DNA of 64,000 bases from the NCBI RefSeq assembly GCF_021341785.1, contig NZ_JAJTTF010000004.1, positions 1-64,000 of the forward strand, given 5' to 3'. The first letter of the stretch is position 1. Each line of letters begins with the position of its first letter. The stretch comes from Microbacterium sp. Au-Mic1. GTDB lineage: Bacteria > Actinomycetota > Actinomycetes > Actinomycetales > Microbacteriaceae. Under the pieces are notes generated by a model. It searched no databases and was not told where the DNA came from. It was given only the letters and a program-made list of their open reading frames with translations. Below are positions 7,976-18,009 of the stretch, in pieces. The translations under genes and the position numbers were made by a program.

Positions 7976-8851
7976 TCACTTCAGCAGCCGCGACAGCCGG
8001 CGGTCGGCGAGCACCTTGCCGCCGGTCTGGCAGGTGGGGCAGTACTCCAACGAGCGGTCGGCGAAGAACACACTGCGCACCGTGTCCCCGCACACCGGGC
8101 AGGGTTCGCCCCGGCGGGCGTGCACCTGCATCCCCCGTCGTTTCGCGTCCTTCAGGTCGGCCGGGGGCTTGCCGCTCGCCTCCGCGACCGCTTCGCGCAG
8201 CGTCGACTGCATCGCGTCGTACAGCCCGGTGACCTCGTCCTCGTCGAGGCCGCCTGCGGGTGCGTACGGCGACATCCGCGCCGTGTGCAGGATCTCATCG
8301 GAGTACGCGTTGCCGATGCCGCCGATCACCGCCTGGTCGCGCAGCAGACCCTTGATCTGGGTGCGCCGGCCGTCGAGCAGCGCCGCGAACACATCGCGCG
8401 TGAACGACGGGTCGAGAGGATCCGGCCCCAGACGCGCGACGCCCGGCACGTCGGCCGGATCGCGGACGACGTACACCGCGAGGGACTTCTTGGTGCCGGC
8501 CTCGGTGAGGTCGAAGCCGCTGCCGTCATCGAACGCGATCCGCAGGGCGATCGGCGACTTGCCGGGGCGGATCAGCGTGGTGGGCAGGGCGTCGTACCAG
8601 CGCAGCCATCCAGCCTTCGCGAGATGGAACACGAGATGCAGCTGCGGCTCGGCGGTGCTCTTCAACGTCAGATCCAGGAACTTGCCGTGCCTGGTCGACG
8701 CGGTCACGCTGCTCCCCGCCAGCGCCGTCACCGGGGGATCGAACGTCTTGAGCGCCGCGATCGCCGACACCGACGCGCGCGTGATGGTGAGCCCGACCGC
8801 TCGTCCGGCCAGGAAGTCGACCAGCCCCTGCACCTCAGGCATCTCCGGCAT
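7976..8851 (-). CDS. Fpg/Nei family DNA glycosylase
   Basis: Base-excision repair enzyme that removes oxidised bases and nicks the abasic site. The start at 8851 gives the mature-type N-terminus MPEMPEVQ, with catalytic Pro2 and Glu3; Lys57 (RHGKFLDL) is also conserved. The helix-two-turn-helix is around QIKGLLRDQAVIGGIGNAYS. The C-terminal zinc finger is CPVCGDTVRSVFF...YCPTC. 291 residues, as expected. Whether it prefers 8-oxoguanine (MutM) or pyrimidines (Nei) cannot be decided; the PEMPEVQ start differs from the classic PELPEVE. Confidence 0.92.
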   Translation of the reverse strand: MPEMPEVQGLVDFLAGRAVGLTITRASVSAIAALKTFDPPVTALAGSSVTASTRHGKFLDLTLKSTAEPQLHLVFHLAKAGWLRWYDALPTTLIRPGKSPIALRIAFDDGSGFDLTEAGTKKSLAVYVVRDPADVPGVARLGPDPLDPSFTRDVFAALLDGRRTQIKGLLRDQAVIGGIGNAYSDEILHTARMSPYAPAGGLDEDEVTGLYDAMQSTLREAVAEASGKPPADLKDAKRRGMQVHARRGEPCPVCGDTVRSVFFADRSLEYCPTCQTGGKVLADRRLSRLLK

Positions 8852-8947
8852 GGCTTCATCCTGCCACCCGCGTGCGACATCCGGGGCACCGCGTGCGAGA
8901 CAGGGCGCGCGGTGGCCGTGCACCTGCCCGTCGAGGGAGGGCGGGTG

Positions 8948-9517
8948 TCAGCCGAGGTCGATCGGCCAGGCGACCGGAGTGCGGTCGTCCGCGCGCAGTA
9001 GCCCTGCGATCCAGCCGTCGTCGCGCCCGCGGGGGCTGGTCAGGAACTGACGCTGCGTGCCCTCGAACCGGAAGCCGAGGGCACGAGCGCTCCGTGCGGA
9101 CGGGACGTTGCCCACCACGGCACGCCAGGTGAGGCGCGCGAGGCCGAGTTCGGTGAAGCCCCATTCGATCACGGCACGGGCCGCCTCGGTGAGATAACCG
9201 TGACCGCGAGCCGGAGCGGCGATCCAGTACCCGAGCTCGGCGTCCCCACCGGTCCGGTGCTCGGCGATGTGGTGCAGCCCGATCGCGCCGACCAGGACGT
9301 CGCCCGCGAACATCGCCCACACGGTCTCGGATCCGTCCTCCCACCACTCGCCGGTGAGCCGGATGAAGTCCTCCGCATCCTCACGCGCATAGGGGCTCGG
9401 AACCGTCGTCCAGCGCGGGATCTCCGGATCCTGGCACGCCGCCGTGATCGCGTCCGCGTCGGCGGGCGCCGGCGCGCGGAGGACCAGTCGCTCCGTGCGG
9501 AGAAGCGCGGGTCGCAT
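8948..9517 (-). CDS. GNAT N-acetyltransferase, RimJ/RimL type
   Basis: 189 residues. Features of the RimJ-like branch: N-terminal LLRTERLVLRAPAPADADAI, the acceptor strand LGYWIAAPARGHGYLTEAAR with the R/Q-x-x-G-x-G/A acetyl-CoA loop, and VGNVPSARSARALGFRFEGT. The substrate is unknown. The start at 9517 is chosen because a TAGGGT box lies 7 bases upstream and it begins the conserved domain; this promoter sits inside the 3' end of trpS. Confidence 0.88.
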   Translation of the reverse strand: MRPALLRTERLVLRAPAPADADAITAACQDPEIPRWTTVPSPYAREDAEDFIRLTGEWWEDGSETVWAMFAGDVLVGAIGLHHIAEHRTGGDAELGYWIAAPARGHGYLTEAARAVIEWGFTELGLARLTWRAVVGNVPSARSARALGFRFEGTQRQFLTSPRGRDDGWIAGLLRADDRTPVAWPIDLG

Positions 9518-9527
9518 CTCGTCGACC

Positions 9528-10550
<1,023 letters not shown>

Positions 10551-10607
10551 TGGGGACGGGCCGGAGCGCCCGAGCGCGCATCCGGCGCCCGACGGCCCCG
10601 CGACACC

Positions 10608-11501
10608 TCAGTAGGTGTAGTCGACGATCACCGGGGTGTGGTCGCTCCAGCGCTCCGCGTACGTGGCGGCCCGGGCGACGCGGTAGTTCGTCGCGCGTTC
10701 CGCGAGCGATGCGGTCGCGAGGTGGTAGTCGATGCGCCAGCCGGAGTCGTTGTCGAAGGCCTGGCCGCGCATCGTCCACCAGGTGTACGGGCCGGCGACC
10801 TCGCCGGCCGCCACGCGTCCCACATCGACCCAGCCGAGACCCCTGCCGTCGCCCTCCGCCGCGTACGGGCGGGTGTCGCTGAGCTGCCCGACCATCCCCC
10901 GGCCGATGCCCTCCTGGCCGACGACGGGCTCACCCGCGGCGCCGAGGAAGCGGTCGAAGTAGGCCCTCTCACGCGCGAGATAGCCGGACTTCTTGACGTT
11001 GCCCTTCCAGTTCAGGATGTCGAGCGGCCGATGCCCGACGTTGAGATCGCCCGTGACCAGCGCAAGCGCGCCGTCGGCGCCGAGTTCGCCCATGCGCGTG
11101 GTCATCGCGTCGAGGAACTTCCACTTCTCATCCTGCTTGGGGGTGTCCGCCTCGCCGCTGTGCACGTAGGCGCTCACCACGGTGAGCGGAGTGCCGTCGA
11201 GGTCGAAGTCGGCCTCGAGCCAGCGTCCCTTCGAGTCGAACTCGTCCGGTCCGAGAGCGGTGCGCGATGCGGTCGCCGGGACCCGGCTGAGTACGGCGAC
11301 GCCGGCGCGGCCCTTCGCTGTCGCCTCGTCATGCAGGATGGACCAGCCCGGGAACGCCTGCTCCAGATGCTCGTCCTGAGCACGCACCTCCTGCAGCGTG
11401 AGCACATCGACACCGGCGTCGTCGAGCCAGCCATGCATTCCGTTGCGGACCGCGGCGCGGATCCCGTTGACGTTGACCGTGGCGATACGCAGGTGGGGCA
11501 T
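10608..11501 (-). CDS. xth: Exodeoxyribonuclease III family AP endonuclease
   Basis: 297 residues. The exonuclease-endonuclease-phosphatase fold is clear: LRIATVNVNGIRAA, LTLQEVRAQDEHLEQ (metal-binding Glu), VTGDLNVGHRPLDILN (catalytic Asp and Asn), and the C-terminal WRIDYHLAT and SDHTPVIVDY (catalytic Asp-His). It would repair abasic sites and 3' blocks, functionally linked to the nearby Fpg/Nei glycosylase. The start at 11501 follows a TAGGCT box by 7 bases; an in-frame extension upstream overlaps the yihY-like gene and is not family-like. Confidence 0.94.
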   Translation of the reverse strand: MPHLRIATVNVNGIRAAVRNGMHGWLDDAGVDVLTLQEVRAQDEHLEQAFPGWSILHDEATAKGRAGVAVLSRVPATASRTALGPDEFDSKGRWLEADFDLDGTPLTVVSAYVHSGEADTPKQDEKWKFLDAMTTRMGELGADGALALVTGDLNVGHRPLDILNWKGNVKKSGYLARERAYFDRFLGAAGEPVVGQEGIGRGMVGQLSDTRPYAAEGDGRGLGWVDVGRVAAGEVAGPYTWWTMRGQAFDNDSGWRIDYHLATASLAERATNYRVARAATYAERWSDHTPVIVDYTY

Positions 11502-11508
11502 GGTCCCC

Positions 11509-11514
11509 AGCCTA
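11509..11514 (-). promoter_or_regulatory. Predicted -10 box, leaderless start
   Basis: TAGGCT on the minus strand, 7 bases before the exonuclease III ATG at 11501. Confidence 0.5.
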
Positions 11515-12729
11515 ACGAGCGCCCCCGACATCGGGTTCCGGTCCGGTTGCGGTGAGCGCGCGCAGGCGCCGTACCACCAGGGTCTCCGCGTTCGCGGCGC
11601 GCTCCGCCTCGGCCTCGGCGTGACGGCGGGTGGCGAGCGCCAGATCGTCCTCGGCGTCCTGCAGCGCGCGGGCAGCGCCTCGGCGCCGGTACCACGGGGC
11701 GGCGTGCAGCACCGCTGTCGCCTCGCGCACGCGGATCGCGGCGTCGGCCTGCGCATCCGCCAGCTCCGCGACGCGGAGCGCGAACTCGTCCTCCGGCACC
11801 AGCGCCTGATCACGGTCCGATGCAGACACCGCGATCCAGGCGGCGGCGACGAGGATCACGATGGCGACGAGGCGGAACCACAGCAGGAAGCCGACGATGA
11901 CCGAGAACGTGGCCAGCAGCGGGTTCGTGGGGGAGTAGAGGAAGAGGAGCCCGGCGCCGGCCTGCAGCACCGCCAGCGCCGCACCGCCCAGGATCGCGCC
12001 CGGCCAGATCGTGCGCCACGGCAGCCTGGTTCCGGTGAGGAAGCGCACCAGCATCGCGAGTGCCGCGGCGTTCACGCCGAAGGACAGCAGCAGCGAACCC
12101 GCCTGGCTGACCACGTTCACCCATATCGACGCATCGCCCGCGCCGAGGAGCTGCAGGATCCGCCTCAGCGCGCCGGTGCCGATCACGCCGAGCGCGGCCG
12201 CGAGCACCTGGGCCAGGCCGAACAGCAGTGCCGCGACCAGGTCTCGCGCCTTCAGCAGCACGTAGTTGCGTCGGTCGAACGGCAGCCCGAAGATGTCGCG
12301 CACCGCCCGGCGGGCGAAGGTGACGAATCCGATCGCGGTCCACAGCGCGACGATCAGGGCTGCCCCACCGGTCGCGAGCAGCACGCTCGCGTTCTCGGTG
12401 GCGATGTCGGCGACCGCGTCAGGGGTGGCGAGGCCGTTCTCGCTGATGAGGTGAGGGATCGCGCCGTTGATCAGATCGATCATGCGCGCGATGGCCTCAT
12501 CGCTGGCGCCGAGCCAGAGTCCCACGATCGCGAACGCGGTGTACAGCACCGCGAACATCGTGAACAGCGACTGATAGCTCAGACTGGCGGCCAGCAGGAA
12601 GCCGTTGTTCTGCAGGAAGTGCCGCCACACCCGGATCGGGAAGGCGCGCATCGTGCGCCGGGTGATCTCGGCGGCTCGGCCGATCGGCGCTTCGAGACGC
12701 GCGCGCAGATCGGGCCCGGAATCCACCAC
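11512..12729 (-). CDS. YihY/BrkB family inner membrane protein
   Basis: 405 residues. The N-terminal FPIRVWRHFLQNNGFLLAAS leads into about six transmembrane helices (for example YQSLFTMFAVLYTAFAIVGL and VIVGFLLWFRLVAIVILVAA), matching the YihY fold. After about residue 310 there is a charged, alanine-rich C-terminal extension likely to be helical or coiled-coil. The transport role is unknown despite older ribonuclease and virulence labels. The GTG start at 12729 lies 6 bases after a TAGGGT box. Confidence 0.9.
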   Translation of the reverse strand: MVDSGPDLRARLEAPIGRAAEITRRTMRAFPIRVWRHFLQNNGFLLAASLSYQSLFTMFAVLYTAFAIVGLWLGASDEAIARMIDLINGAIPHLISENGLATPDAVADIATENASVLLATGGAALIVALWTAIGFVTFARRAVRDIFGLPFDRRNYVLLKARDLVAALLFGLAQVLAAALGVIGTGALRRILQLLGAGDASIWVNVVSQAGSLLLSFGVNAAALAMLVRFLTGTRLPWRTIWPGAILGGAALAVLQAGAGLLFLYSPTNPLLATFSVIVGFLLWFRLVAIVILVAAAWIAVSASDRDQALVPEDEFALRVAELADAQADAAIRVREATAVLHAAPWYRRRGAARALQDAEDDLALATRRHAEAEAERAANAETLVVRRLRALTATGPEPDVGGAR

Positions 12730-12735
12730 GCTCTC

Positions 12736-12741
12736 ACCCTA
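12736..12741 (-). promoter_or_regulatory. Predicted -10 box, leaderless start
   Basis: TAGGGT on the minus strand, 6 bases before the GTG of the YihY-like gene. Confidence 0.5.
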
Positions 12742-12833
12742 TCGACTGCGTTCACGGAGCGATGTCTGCTCCCGCTCGAGGGTTTCGGCGACGAACACCG
12801 TTCCCCGAAGGCATGGATGCGTCCGCCGACACG

Positions 12834-12868
12834 ACGACGGCCGCCTCGCGGATGCGGGCGGCCGTCGT
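12834..12868 (-). terminator. Terminator hairpin after sdhB
   Basis: Perfect 12-base arms at 12834-12845 and 12857-12868 (ACGACGGCCGCC / GGCGGCCGTCGT) with an 11-base loop, 17 bases after the sdhB stop. No T-tract. Confidence 0.75.
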
Positions 12869-12884
12869 GGAAGGGAATGCGGGC

Positions 12885-13658
12885 TCAGGGGCGGCCGCGC
12901 AGGACCGCCTGCTTGACCTCGGCGATCGCCTTGGTGACCTCGATGCCGCGGGGGCATGCCTCGGTGCAGTTGAAGGTCGTGCGGCAGCGCCACACGCCCT
13001 CCTTGTCATTGAGGATGTCCAGGCGCACATCGGCGGCGTCGTCGCGGGAGTCGAAGATGAAGCGGTGCGCGTTCACGATGGCGGCCGGACCGAAGTACTG
13101 ACCGTCGGTCCAGAACACGGGGCACGACGAGGTGCACGCGGCGCACAGGATGCACTTGGTGGTGTCGTCGAAGATCGCGCGGTCGGCGATCGTCTGCACG
13201 CGCTCCTTGCCCTTCTCCGGTTCGCTGGTCGCGAGCAGGAACGGCTTCACCTCGCGGTACGCGGCGAAGAACGGATCCATGTCGACGACGAGATCCTTCT
13301 CCAGCGGCAGGCCCTTGATCGCCTCGACGTAGATCGGCTTGGAGATGTCCAGGTCCTTGATCAGCGTCTTGCAGGCGAGCCGGTTGCGGCCGTTGATGCG
13401 CATCGCGTCGGATCCGCAGATGCCGTGCGCGCAGGAGCGGCGGAACGTGAGGGATCCGTCGACCTCCCACTTGATCTTGTGCAGCGCGTCGAGCACGCGG
13501 TCCGTGGAGTACAGCTCCACGTCGTAGTCGACCCAGTGCGGCTCGCTGTCCACCTCGGGGTCGAAGCGGCGGATGTTGAACGTGACGAGGAAGGACTGCA
13601 CGCCGGTGTCTTCGACGACGGCCTCTGCGGCGACTTCCTGGGCGACGGCGGTGGACAT
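12885..13658 (-). CDS. sdhB: Succinate dehydrogenase iron-sulfur subunit
   Basis: Carries electrons from the SdhA flavin to quinone through three Fe-S clusters. 257 residues. The [2Fe-2S] cysteines are at 76, 81 and 96 (SCAHGICGSDAM ... LACKTL). The [4Fe-4S]/[3Fe-4S] cysteines are at 169, 172, 175, 179 (CILCAACTSSCP) and 225, 231, 235 (CRTTFNCTEACP). It overlaps sdhA by one base (TGATG) and is the last gene of sdhCDAB, followed by a hairpin terminator. Confidence 0.97.
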   Translation of the reverse strand: MSTAVAQEVAAEAVVEDTGVQSFLVTFNIRRFDPEVDSEPHWVDYDVELYSTDRVLDALHKIKWEVDGSLTFRRSCAHGICGSDAMRINGRNRLACKTLIKDLDISKPIYVEAIKGLPLEKDLVVDMDPFFAAYREVKPFLLATSEPEKGKERVQTIADRAIFDDTTKCILCAACTSSCPVFWTDGQYFGPAAIVNAHRFIFDSRDDAADVRLDILNDKEGVWRCRTTFNCTEACPRGIEVTKAIAEVKQAVLRGRP

Positions 13659-15484
13659 CAGTACTTCCTCTCCATCGGCGGGTAGTTCAACTCGCCCTGC
13701 TCGTTCTTCGTGAACACGACCGGCTTCCAGTCGAGCTTGATGTGGTCGCTCGGCGTCGACGAGTGCGGATCGCCGGTCAGGTAGGCCATCGTGTGCTGCA
13801 TGTACTTCTCGTCGTCGCGCTTCGGGAAGTCGTCGCGCATGTGGCCGCCGCGGCTCTCCTCGCGGTTCTGCGCGGCGTAGACGACGACCTCGGCGATGTC
13901 GAGGAGGAAGCCGAGCTCGACGGCCTCCAGCAGGTCGGTGTTGAACCGGTTGCCCTTGTCGTCGACATGCACGTTCTTGTAGCGCTCACGGAGCTCGGCG
14001 ATCACTCCGAGCACGTGCTGCAGGGACTCGTGCGTGCGGAACACCTGCGCGCCCTTGTCCATCTCCTCCTGGAGCTTCTTGCGGAGCACCGCGATGCGCT
14101 CGGTGCCGGCGTTGTTGCGCAGACCCTCGAGCATCTCCTTGACCGCGGTCTCGGGCGCCTCGGGGAGGGGCAGGAAGTCGGCCGTCTTGACGTACTCGAC
14201 GGCGTTGCGACCGCTGCGCTTGCCGAACACGTTGATGTCCAGCAGCGAGTTGGTGCCGAGGCGGTTGGCGCCGTGCACCGACACGCAGGCGCACTCTCCG
14301 GCCGCGTACAGGCCGGGGACGATCGTGTCGTTGTCGGCGAGCACCTCGCCGTTGTTGTTGGTCGGGATGCCTCCCATGGCGTAATGCGCGGTCGGCATCA
14401 CCGGGACGGGCTCGACGACCGGGTCGACACCGAGGTAGGTGCGCGCGAACTCGGTGATGTCGGGGAGCTTGGTCTCCAGGACCTCGGCACCGAGGTGCGT
14501 GCAGTCCAGCAGCACGTAGTCCTTGTGCGGTCCGGCGCCGCGGCCCTCCGCGACCTCCTGCACCATGCACCGGGCGACGATGTCGCGGGGTGCCAGGTCC
14601 TTGATCGTGGGGGCGTAGCGCTCCATGAAGCGCTCGCCCGAGGCGTTGCGCAGGATCGCGCCCTCACCGCGCGCACCCTCGGTGAGAAGGATCCCGAGAC
14701 CTGCCAGGCCGGTCGGGTGGAACTGGAAGAACTCCAGGTCCTCCAGCGGCAGGCCCTTGCGCCACACGATCCCGACGCCGTCTCCGGTCAGGGTGTGCGC
14801 GTTCGAGGTGGTCTTGAAGATCTTGCCGAAGCCGCCGGTCGCGAAGATCACGGCCTTCGCGTGGAACACGTGCAGCTCGCCGGTGGAGAGGTCGTACGCG
14901 ACCACGCCGGCGATGCCGGTCTTGCCGGCGTCATCCTTCACCGTGATGAGGTCGAGCACGTAGAACTCGTTGAAGAAGTTGATGCCGAGCTTCACGCAGT
15001 TCTGGAACAGCGTCTGCAGGATCATGTGGCCGGTGCGGTCCGCGGCGTAGCAGGCGCGGCGCACGGGGGTCTTGCCGTGCTCGGCCGTATGACCGCCGAA
15101 GCGGCGCTGGTCGATCTTGCCCTCGGGCGTGCGGTTGAACGGCAGGCCCATGTTCTCGAGGTCGATGACCGCGTCGATGGCCTCCTTGGCGAGGATCTCG
15201 GCCGCGTCCTGGTCGACGAGGTAGTCGCCGCCCTTGACGGTGTCGAAGGTGTGCCACTCCCAGCTGTCCTCCTCGACGTTCGCGAGCGCCGCGGCCATGC
15301 CGCCCTGCGCCGCGCCCGTGTGGGAGCGGGTGGGGTAGAGCTTCGAGATCACCGCGGTCTTGGCGCCGGGGCCGGCCTCGATCGCCGCGCGCATGCCGGC
15401 GCCGCCGGCGCCGACGATCACGATGTCGAACTGATGGTGGTGCACGCCGTTCTTGACGACGGAATCCTGGGTCTCAGTGGTCAC
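13658..15484 (-). CDS. sdhA: Succinate dehydrogenase flavoprotein subunit
   Basis: 608 residues. Oxidises succinate to fumarate. FAD dinucleotide fold at about 20-37 ([15 protein letters not shown]); His55 in [11 protein letters not shown] is the covalent FAD attachment site. The active-site region includes [20 protein letters not shown] and [18 protein letters not shown]. Full length with no gaps. The ATG start follows sdhD by about 75 bases, the only noticeable spacer in the operon. Confidence 0.97.
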   Translation of the reverse strand: MTTETQDSVVKNGVHHHQFDIVIVGAGGAGMRAAIEAGPGAKTAVISKLYPTRSHTGAAQGGMAAALANVEEDSWEWHTFDTVKGGDYLVDQDAAEILAKEAIDAVIDLENMGLPFNRTPEGKIDQRRFGGHTAEHGKTPVRRACYAADRTGHMILQTLFQNCVKLGINFFNEFYVLDLITVKDDAGKTGIAGVVAYDLSTGELHVFHAKAVIFATGGFGKIFKTTSNAHTLTGDGVGIVWRKGLPLEDLEFFQFHPTGLAGLGILLTEGARGEGAILRNASGERFMERYAPTIKDLAPRDIVARCMVQEVAEGRGAGPHKDYVLLDCTHLGAEVLETKLPDITEFARTYLGVDPVVEPVPVMPTAHYAMGGIPTNNNGEVLADNDTIVPGLYAAGECACVSVHGANRLGTNSLLDINVFGKRSGRNAVEYVKTADFLPLPEAPETAVKEMLEGLRNNAGTERIAVLRKKLQEEMDKGAQVFRTHESLQHVLGVIAELRERYKNVHVDDKGNRFNTDLLEAVELGFLLDIAEVVVYAAQNREESRGGHMRDDFPKRDDEKYMQHTMAYLTGDPHSSTPSDHIKLDWKPVVFTKNEQGELNYPPMERKY

Positions 15485-15560
15485 TGGTTCTGCCTATTCT
15501 CTGAGCTTTGTCGTCGCTGCCGCGGGGGAGCTTGTCTCGTCGGTGGTCGCCGATCGCGGG

Positions 15561-16016
15561 CTAGGTGCCCAGCGCCTTGCAGGTGTCCCACATGGCGCCG
15601 CTCTCGAACACGCCGTTGCAGGGGTCGAAGGTGAACACGACGAGGGTGCCGAGCACGATGAGCAGCGCGGCGGCGAGGCCGAGCACGACCAGCAGCGTCT
15701 TGCGGACGCCCGCGTGGCCGACGTAGTCGTTCACGACGGTGCGCATGCCGTTGGCGCCGTGGATGAGGGCGAGCCACAGCATCAGCACGTCCCACCACTG
15801 CCAGAACGGCGTGGCGTACTTGCCCGAGACGAACGCGAAGTCCAGCGCGTGGATGCCCTCGCCGAGCATGAGATTGACGAAGAGGTGGCCGAAGATCAGC
15901 ACGACGAGCACGACGCCCGACACGCGCATGTAGATCCAACCCCACTTCTCGAGGTTGACGCCCTTGTTGCGGCGCGGGGCCGCCATGTGCTGCGTGGTGA
16001 AGACGTCCGCGGCCAT
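15561..16016 (-). CDS. sdhD: Succinate dehydrogenase membrane anchor subunit D
   Basis: 151 residues with three transmembrane helices: YMRVSGVVLVVLIFGHLFVN (haem-ligand-type His), WWDVLMLWLALIHGANGMRT, and TLLVVLGLAAALLIVLGTLV. The conserved R-x-S-G and H-G-x-N-G-x-R motifs of type-C anchors are present. The start at 16016 (MAADVFTTQHMAAPRR) gives a one-base overlap with the sdhC stop; longer upstream frames are not used. Confidence 0.93.
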   Translation of the reverse strand: MAADVFTTQHMAAPRRNKGVNLEKWGWIYMRVSGVVLVVLIFGHLFVNLMLGEGIHALDFAFVSGKYATPFWQWWDVLMLWLALIHGANGMRTVVNDYVGHAGVRKTLLVVLGLAAALLIVLGTLVVFTFDPCNGVFESGAMWDTCKALGT

Positions 16017-16450
16017 CAGCTCGCACCTCCCACGTGAGAGAACACGTTGATCAGGTGGCGCGGCACGAAGCCGGCCAGCAGCACCAGCCAGAGGCCGATC
16101 ACGACCCAGAACATCTGCTTCTGGTACTGCGCGCCCTTCGACCACACGTCGATGAGGATGATCCGCAGCCCGTTCAGCGCGTGGAACACGATGGCGGCGA
16201 CGAGCACCGTCTCGCCGAGCCCCATGATCGGGTTCTTGTACGTCCCGAGGACCGCGTTGTACGCCTCCGGCGAGACCCGGATGAGCGACGTGTCGAGCAC
16301 GTGCACCAGGAGGAAGAAGAAGATGGCGATTCCGGTGATGCGATGCAGAACCCACGACCACATGCCTTCGCGACCCCGGTAGAGGGTGCCGCGCGGCGTC
16401 TTGGACGTGGTTTCCGCAATCGAAGGTGTCAAGCGAGTGCTTGCGGACAC
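16016..16450 (-). CDS. sdhC: Succinate dehydrogenase cytochrome b556 subunit C
   Basis: 144 residues with three transmembrane helices. LYRGREGMWSWVLHRITGIA carries the S-x-x-HR-x-TG-type motif, followed by FFFLLVHVLDTSLI, GETVLVAAIVFHALNGLRII and MFWVVIGLWLVLLAGFVP. The start is taken as the GTG at 16450 because a strong GGGAGGA ribosome binding site is 7 bases upstream and the product begins SASTRLTPSIAETTSKTPRG, as expected in relatives; upstream in-frame ATGs would add about 78 implausible residues. First gene of the operon; a TAGGAT box at 16509-16514 (minus) is a possible -10 element. Confidence 0.92.
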   Translation of the reverse strand: MSASTRLTPSIAETTSKTPRGTLYRGREGMWSWVLHRITGIAIFFFLLVHVLDTSLIRVSPEAYNAVLGTYKNPIMGLGETVLVAAIVFHALNGLRIILIDVWSKGAQYQKQMFWVVIGLWLVLLAGFVPRHLINVFSHVGGAS

Positions 16451-16669
16451 AGTCGTCCTCCCTGATCGATAGCGAAGGATCGCGGCGCGCAGGCGTCCGA
16501 TCCCCCTCATCCTATTCCTGTCAGATGGCTGGGAGCGACGAAGGCGACCCTTAGCGATCATGCGGTTCTGCGATCGGAACCATGCACGGATGCGATCGTG
16601 CGCGTCGCGGTGGCAGGCCGCTTGCATGTCGCCGTGGGCATGTTCCGGGGGCCTCGACGGCGCCATCGC

Positions 16670-16675
16670 TACGCT
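16670..16675 (+). promoter_or_regulatory. Predicted -10 box, leaderless start
   Basis: TACGCT, 7 bases before the manC ATG at 16683. Confidence 0.45.
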
Positions 16676-16682
16676 GGATCCC

Positions 16683-17798
16683 ATGCGCGAGCCGATCCCT
16701 GACTTCTACGCCGTCATCCCCGCCGGAGGCATCGGGAGCCGGCTGTGGCCGCTGTCCCGCGCAGACGCGCCGAAGTTCCTGCACGACCTGACCGGATCCG
16801 GCCAGTCGCTGCTGCGCGACACCTGGGACCGCCTGGAGCCGCTGACCGGTCCCGACCGGATCGCCGTGGTGACCGGGCGCGCGCACCGTGCCGCGGTCGA
16901 GGCGCAGCTTCCGGGCATCGGCGACAAGAACGTGTTCCTGGAGTCCGAGCCGCGCGAGTCCGCTGCGGCGATCGGGCTCGCCGCGGCGATCCTGCACCGA
17001 CGCGACCCTGACGTGATCATCGGCTCGTTCAGCGCCGATCACGTCATCCGCGGTACCCGGGTGTTCGAGTTCGCGGTGCGCGACGCGGTCGAGGTCGCCC
17101 GACAGGGGTACATCGTCACGATCGGGATCACCCCGACCGAGCCAGCGGTCGGTTTCGGCTACATCAAACAGGGCGGCGAGCTCGTGGTCGAGGGTGCGCG
17201 CGAGGCCGCCCTCGTCGAGCGGTTCGTCGAGAAGCCGGACCTCGCCACCGCCCGGGCGTACGTCGCTGATCGCAGTTATCTGTGGAACGCCGGCATGTTC
17301 ATCACCCGCGCCGACGTGCTGCTGGCGGAGATCGAGCTGCACCAGCCGGCCCTCCATGCCGGTCTCATGGAGCTCGCCGAGGCCTGGGACGACAGGGAGC
17401 GCCGCGGACCCGTGGTGGACCGCGTGTGGCCGGCGCTGCCGAAGATCGCCATCGACTACGCGGTCGCCGAACCGGCGGCGGAGCGCGGCCGGCTCGCGGT
17501 GGTGCCGGGCCACTTCGACTGGGACGACGTGGGGGACTTCGCGTCGCTCACGAAGCTCATCCTGAACGGGCGCAAGAACGACCTCGCCGTGCTCGGTCCG
17601 TCCGCGCGGGTGCTGTCGGACGCGGCGAGCGGGATCCTGGTCAGCCAGACGTCGCGGGTGATCAGCCTGGTCGGCGTGCAGGACATCGTCGTGGTGGACA
17701 CTCCGGACGCGCTGCTCGTGACGACCATCGAGCACGCGCAGCGGGTGAAGGGCGTGGTGGAGTCGCTCAAGCTCACCGGGCGCGGCGACGTGCTCTGA
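16683..17798 (+). CDS. manC: Mannose-1-phosphate guanylyltransferase
   Basis: Makes GDP-mannose from mannose 1-phosphate and GTP for cell-envelope glycans. 371 residues, the short form without a fused isomerase domain. Nucleotidyltransferase motif AVIPAGGIGSRLWPLSR near the N-terminus; VGFGYIKQG, LVERFVEKPD and YLWNAGMFI are the sugar-phosphate-binding motifs; HFDWDDVGDF lies near the end of the catalytic domain. It is divergent from sdhC. The phosphohexomutase at 35541 could provide its substrate if it acts on mannose phosphates (inference). Confidence 0.93.
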   Translation: MREPIPDFYAVIPAGGIGSRLWPLSRADAPKFLHDLTGSGQSLLRDTWDRLEPLTGPDRIAVVTGRAHRAAVEAQLPGIGDKNVFLESEPRESAAAIGLAAAILHRRDPDVIIGSFSADHVIRGTRVFEFAVRDAVEVARQGYIVTIGITPTEPAVGFGYIKQGGELVVEGAREAALVERFVEKPDLATARAYVADRSYLWNAGMFITRADVLLAEIELHQPALHAGLMELAEAWDDRERRGPVVDRVWPALPKIAIDYAVAEPAAERGRLAVVPGHFDWDDVGDFASLTKLILNGRKNDLAVLGPSARVLSDAASGILVSQTSRVISLVGVQDIVVVDTPDALLVTTIEHAQRVKGVVESLKLTGRGDVL

Positions 17799-17862
17799 GG
17801 CCTCCGCGATCATCCGCAGATGCGCACGCTCCTGCACGAAAGCGGGGATGGCTGGGGTGCTC

Positions 17863-17876
17863 TGCTCATATGAGCA
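17863..17876. promoter_or_regulatory. Perfect 14-base palindrome, candidate operator of the nucleoside operon
   Basis: TGCTCATATGAGCA lies between manC and the BMP-type lipoprotein gene, 134 bases upstream of its start. AT-centred perfect dyad in otherwise GC-rich DNA, the form expected of a dimeric repressor site. The cognate regulator is not in the window. Confidence 0.5.
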
Positions 17877-18009
17877 TGGACGAGCGCATGTGATCTCATG
17901 TTTGTAACCATTGACTCCAGCGACACGGACGAGGATGCCCGATCTTCGTCATAGTCGGTAACTTTCAAGTGACCCGCGATGGCCGCGGGCTCGTTTTCTG
18001 GAGGCCCGT

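Noticed and set aside
13742..15634. Plus-strand open frame of about 630 codons opposite sdhA
   Set aside because: Antisense to sdhA; the composition is the reverse-complement bias of a real gene.
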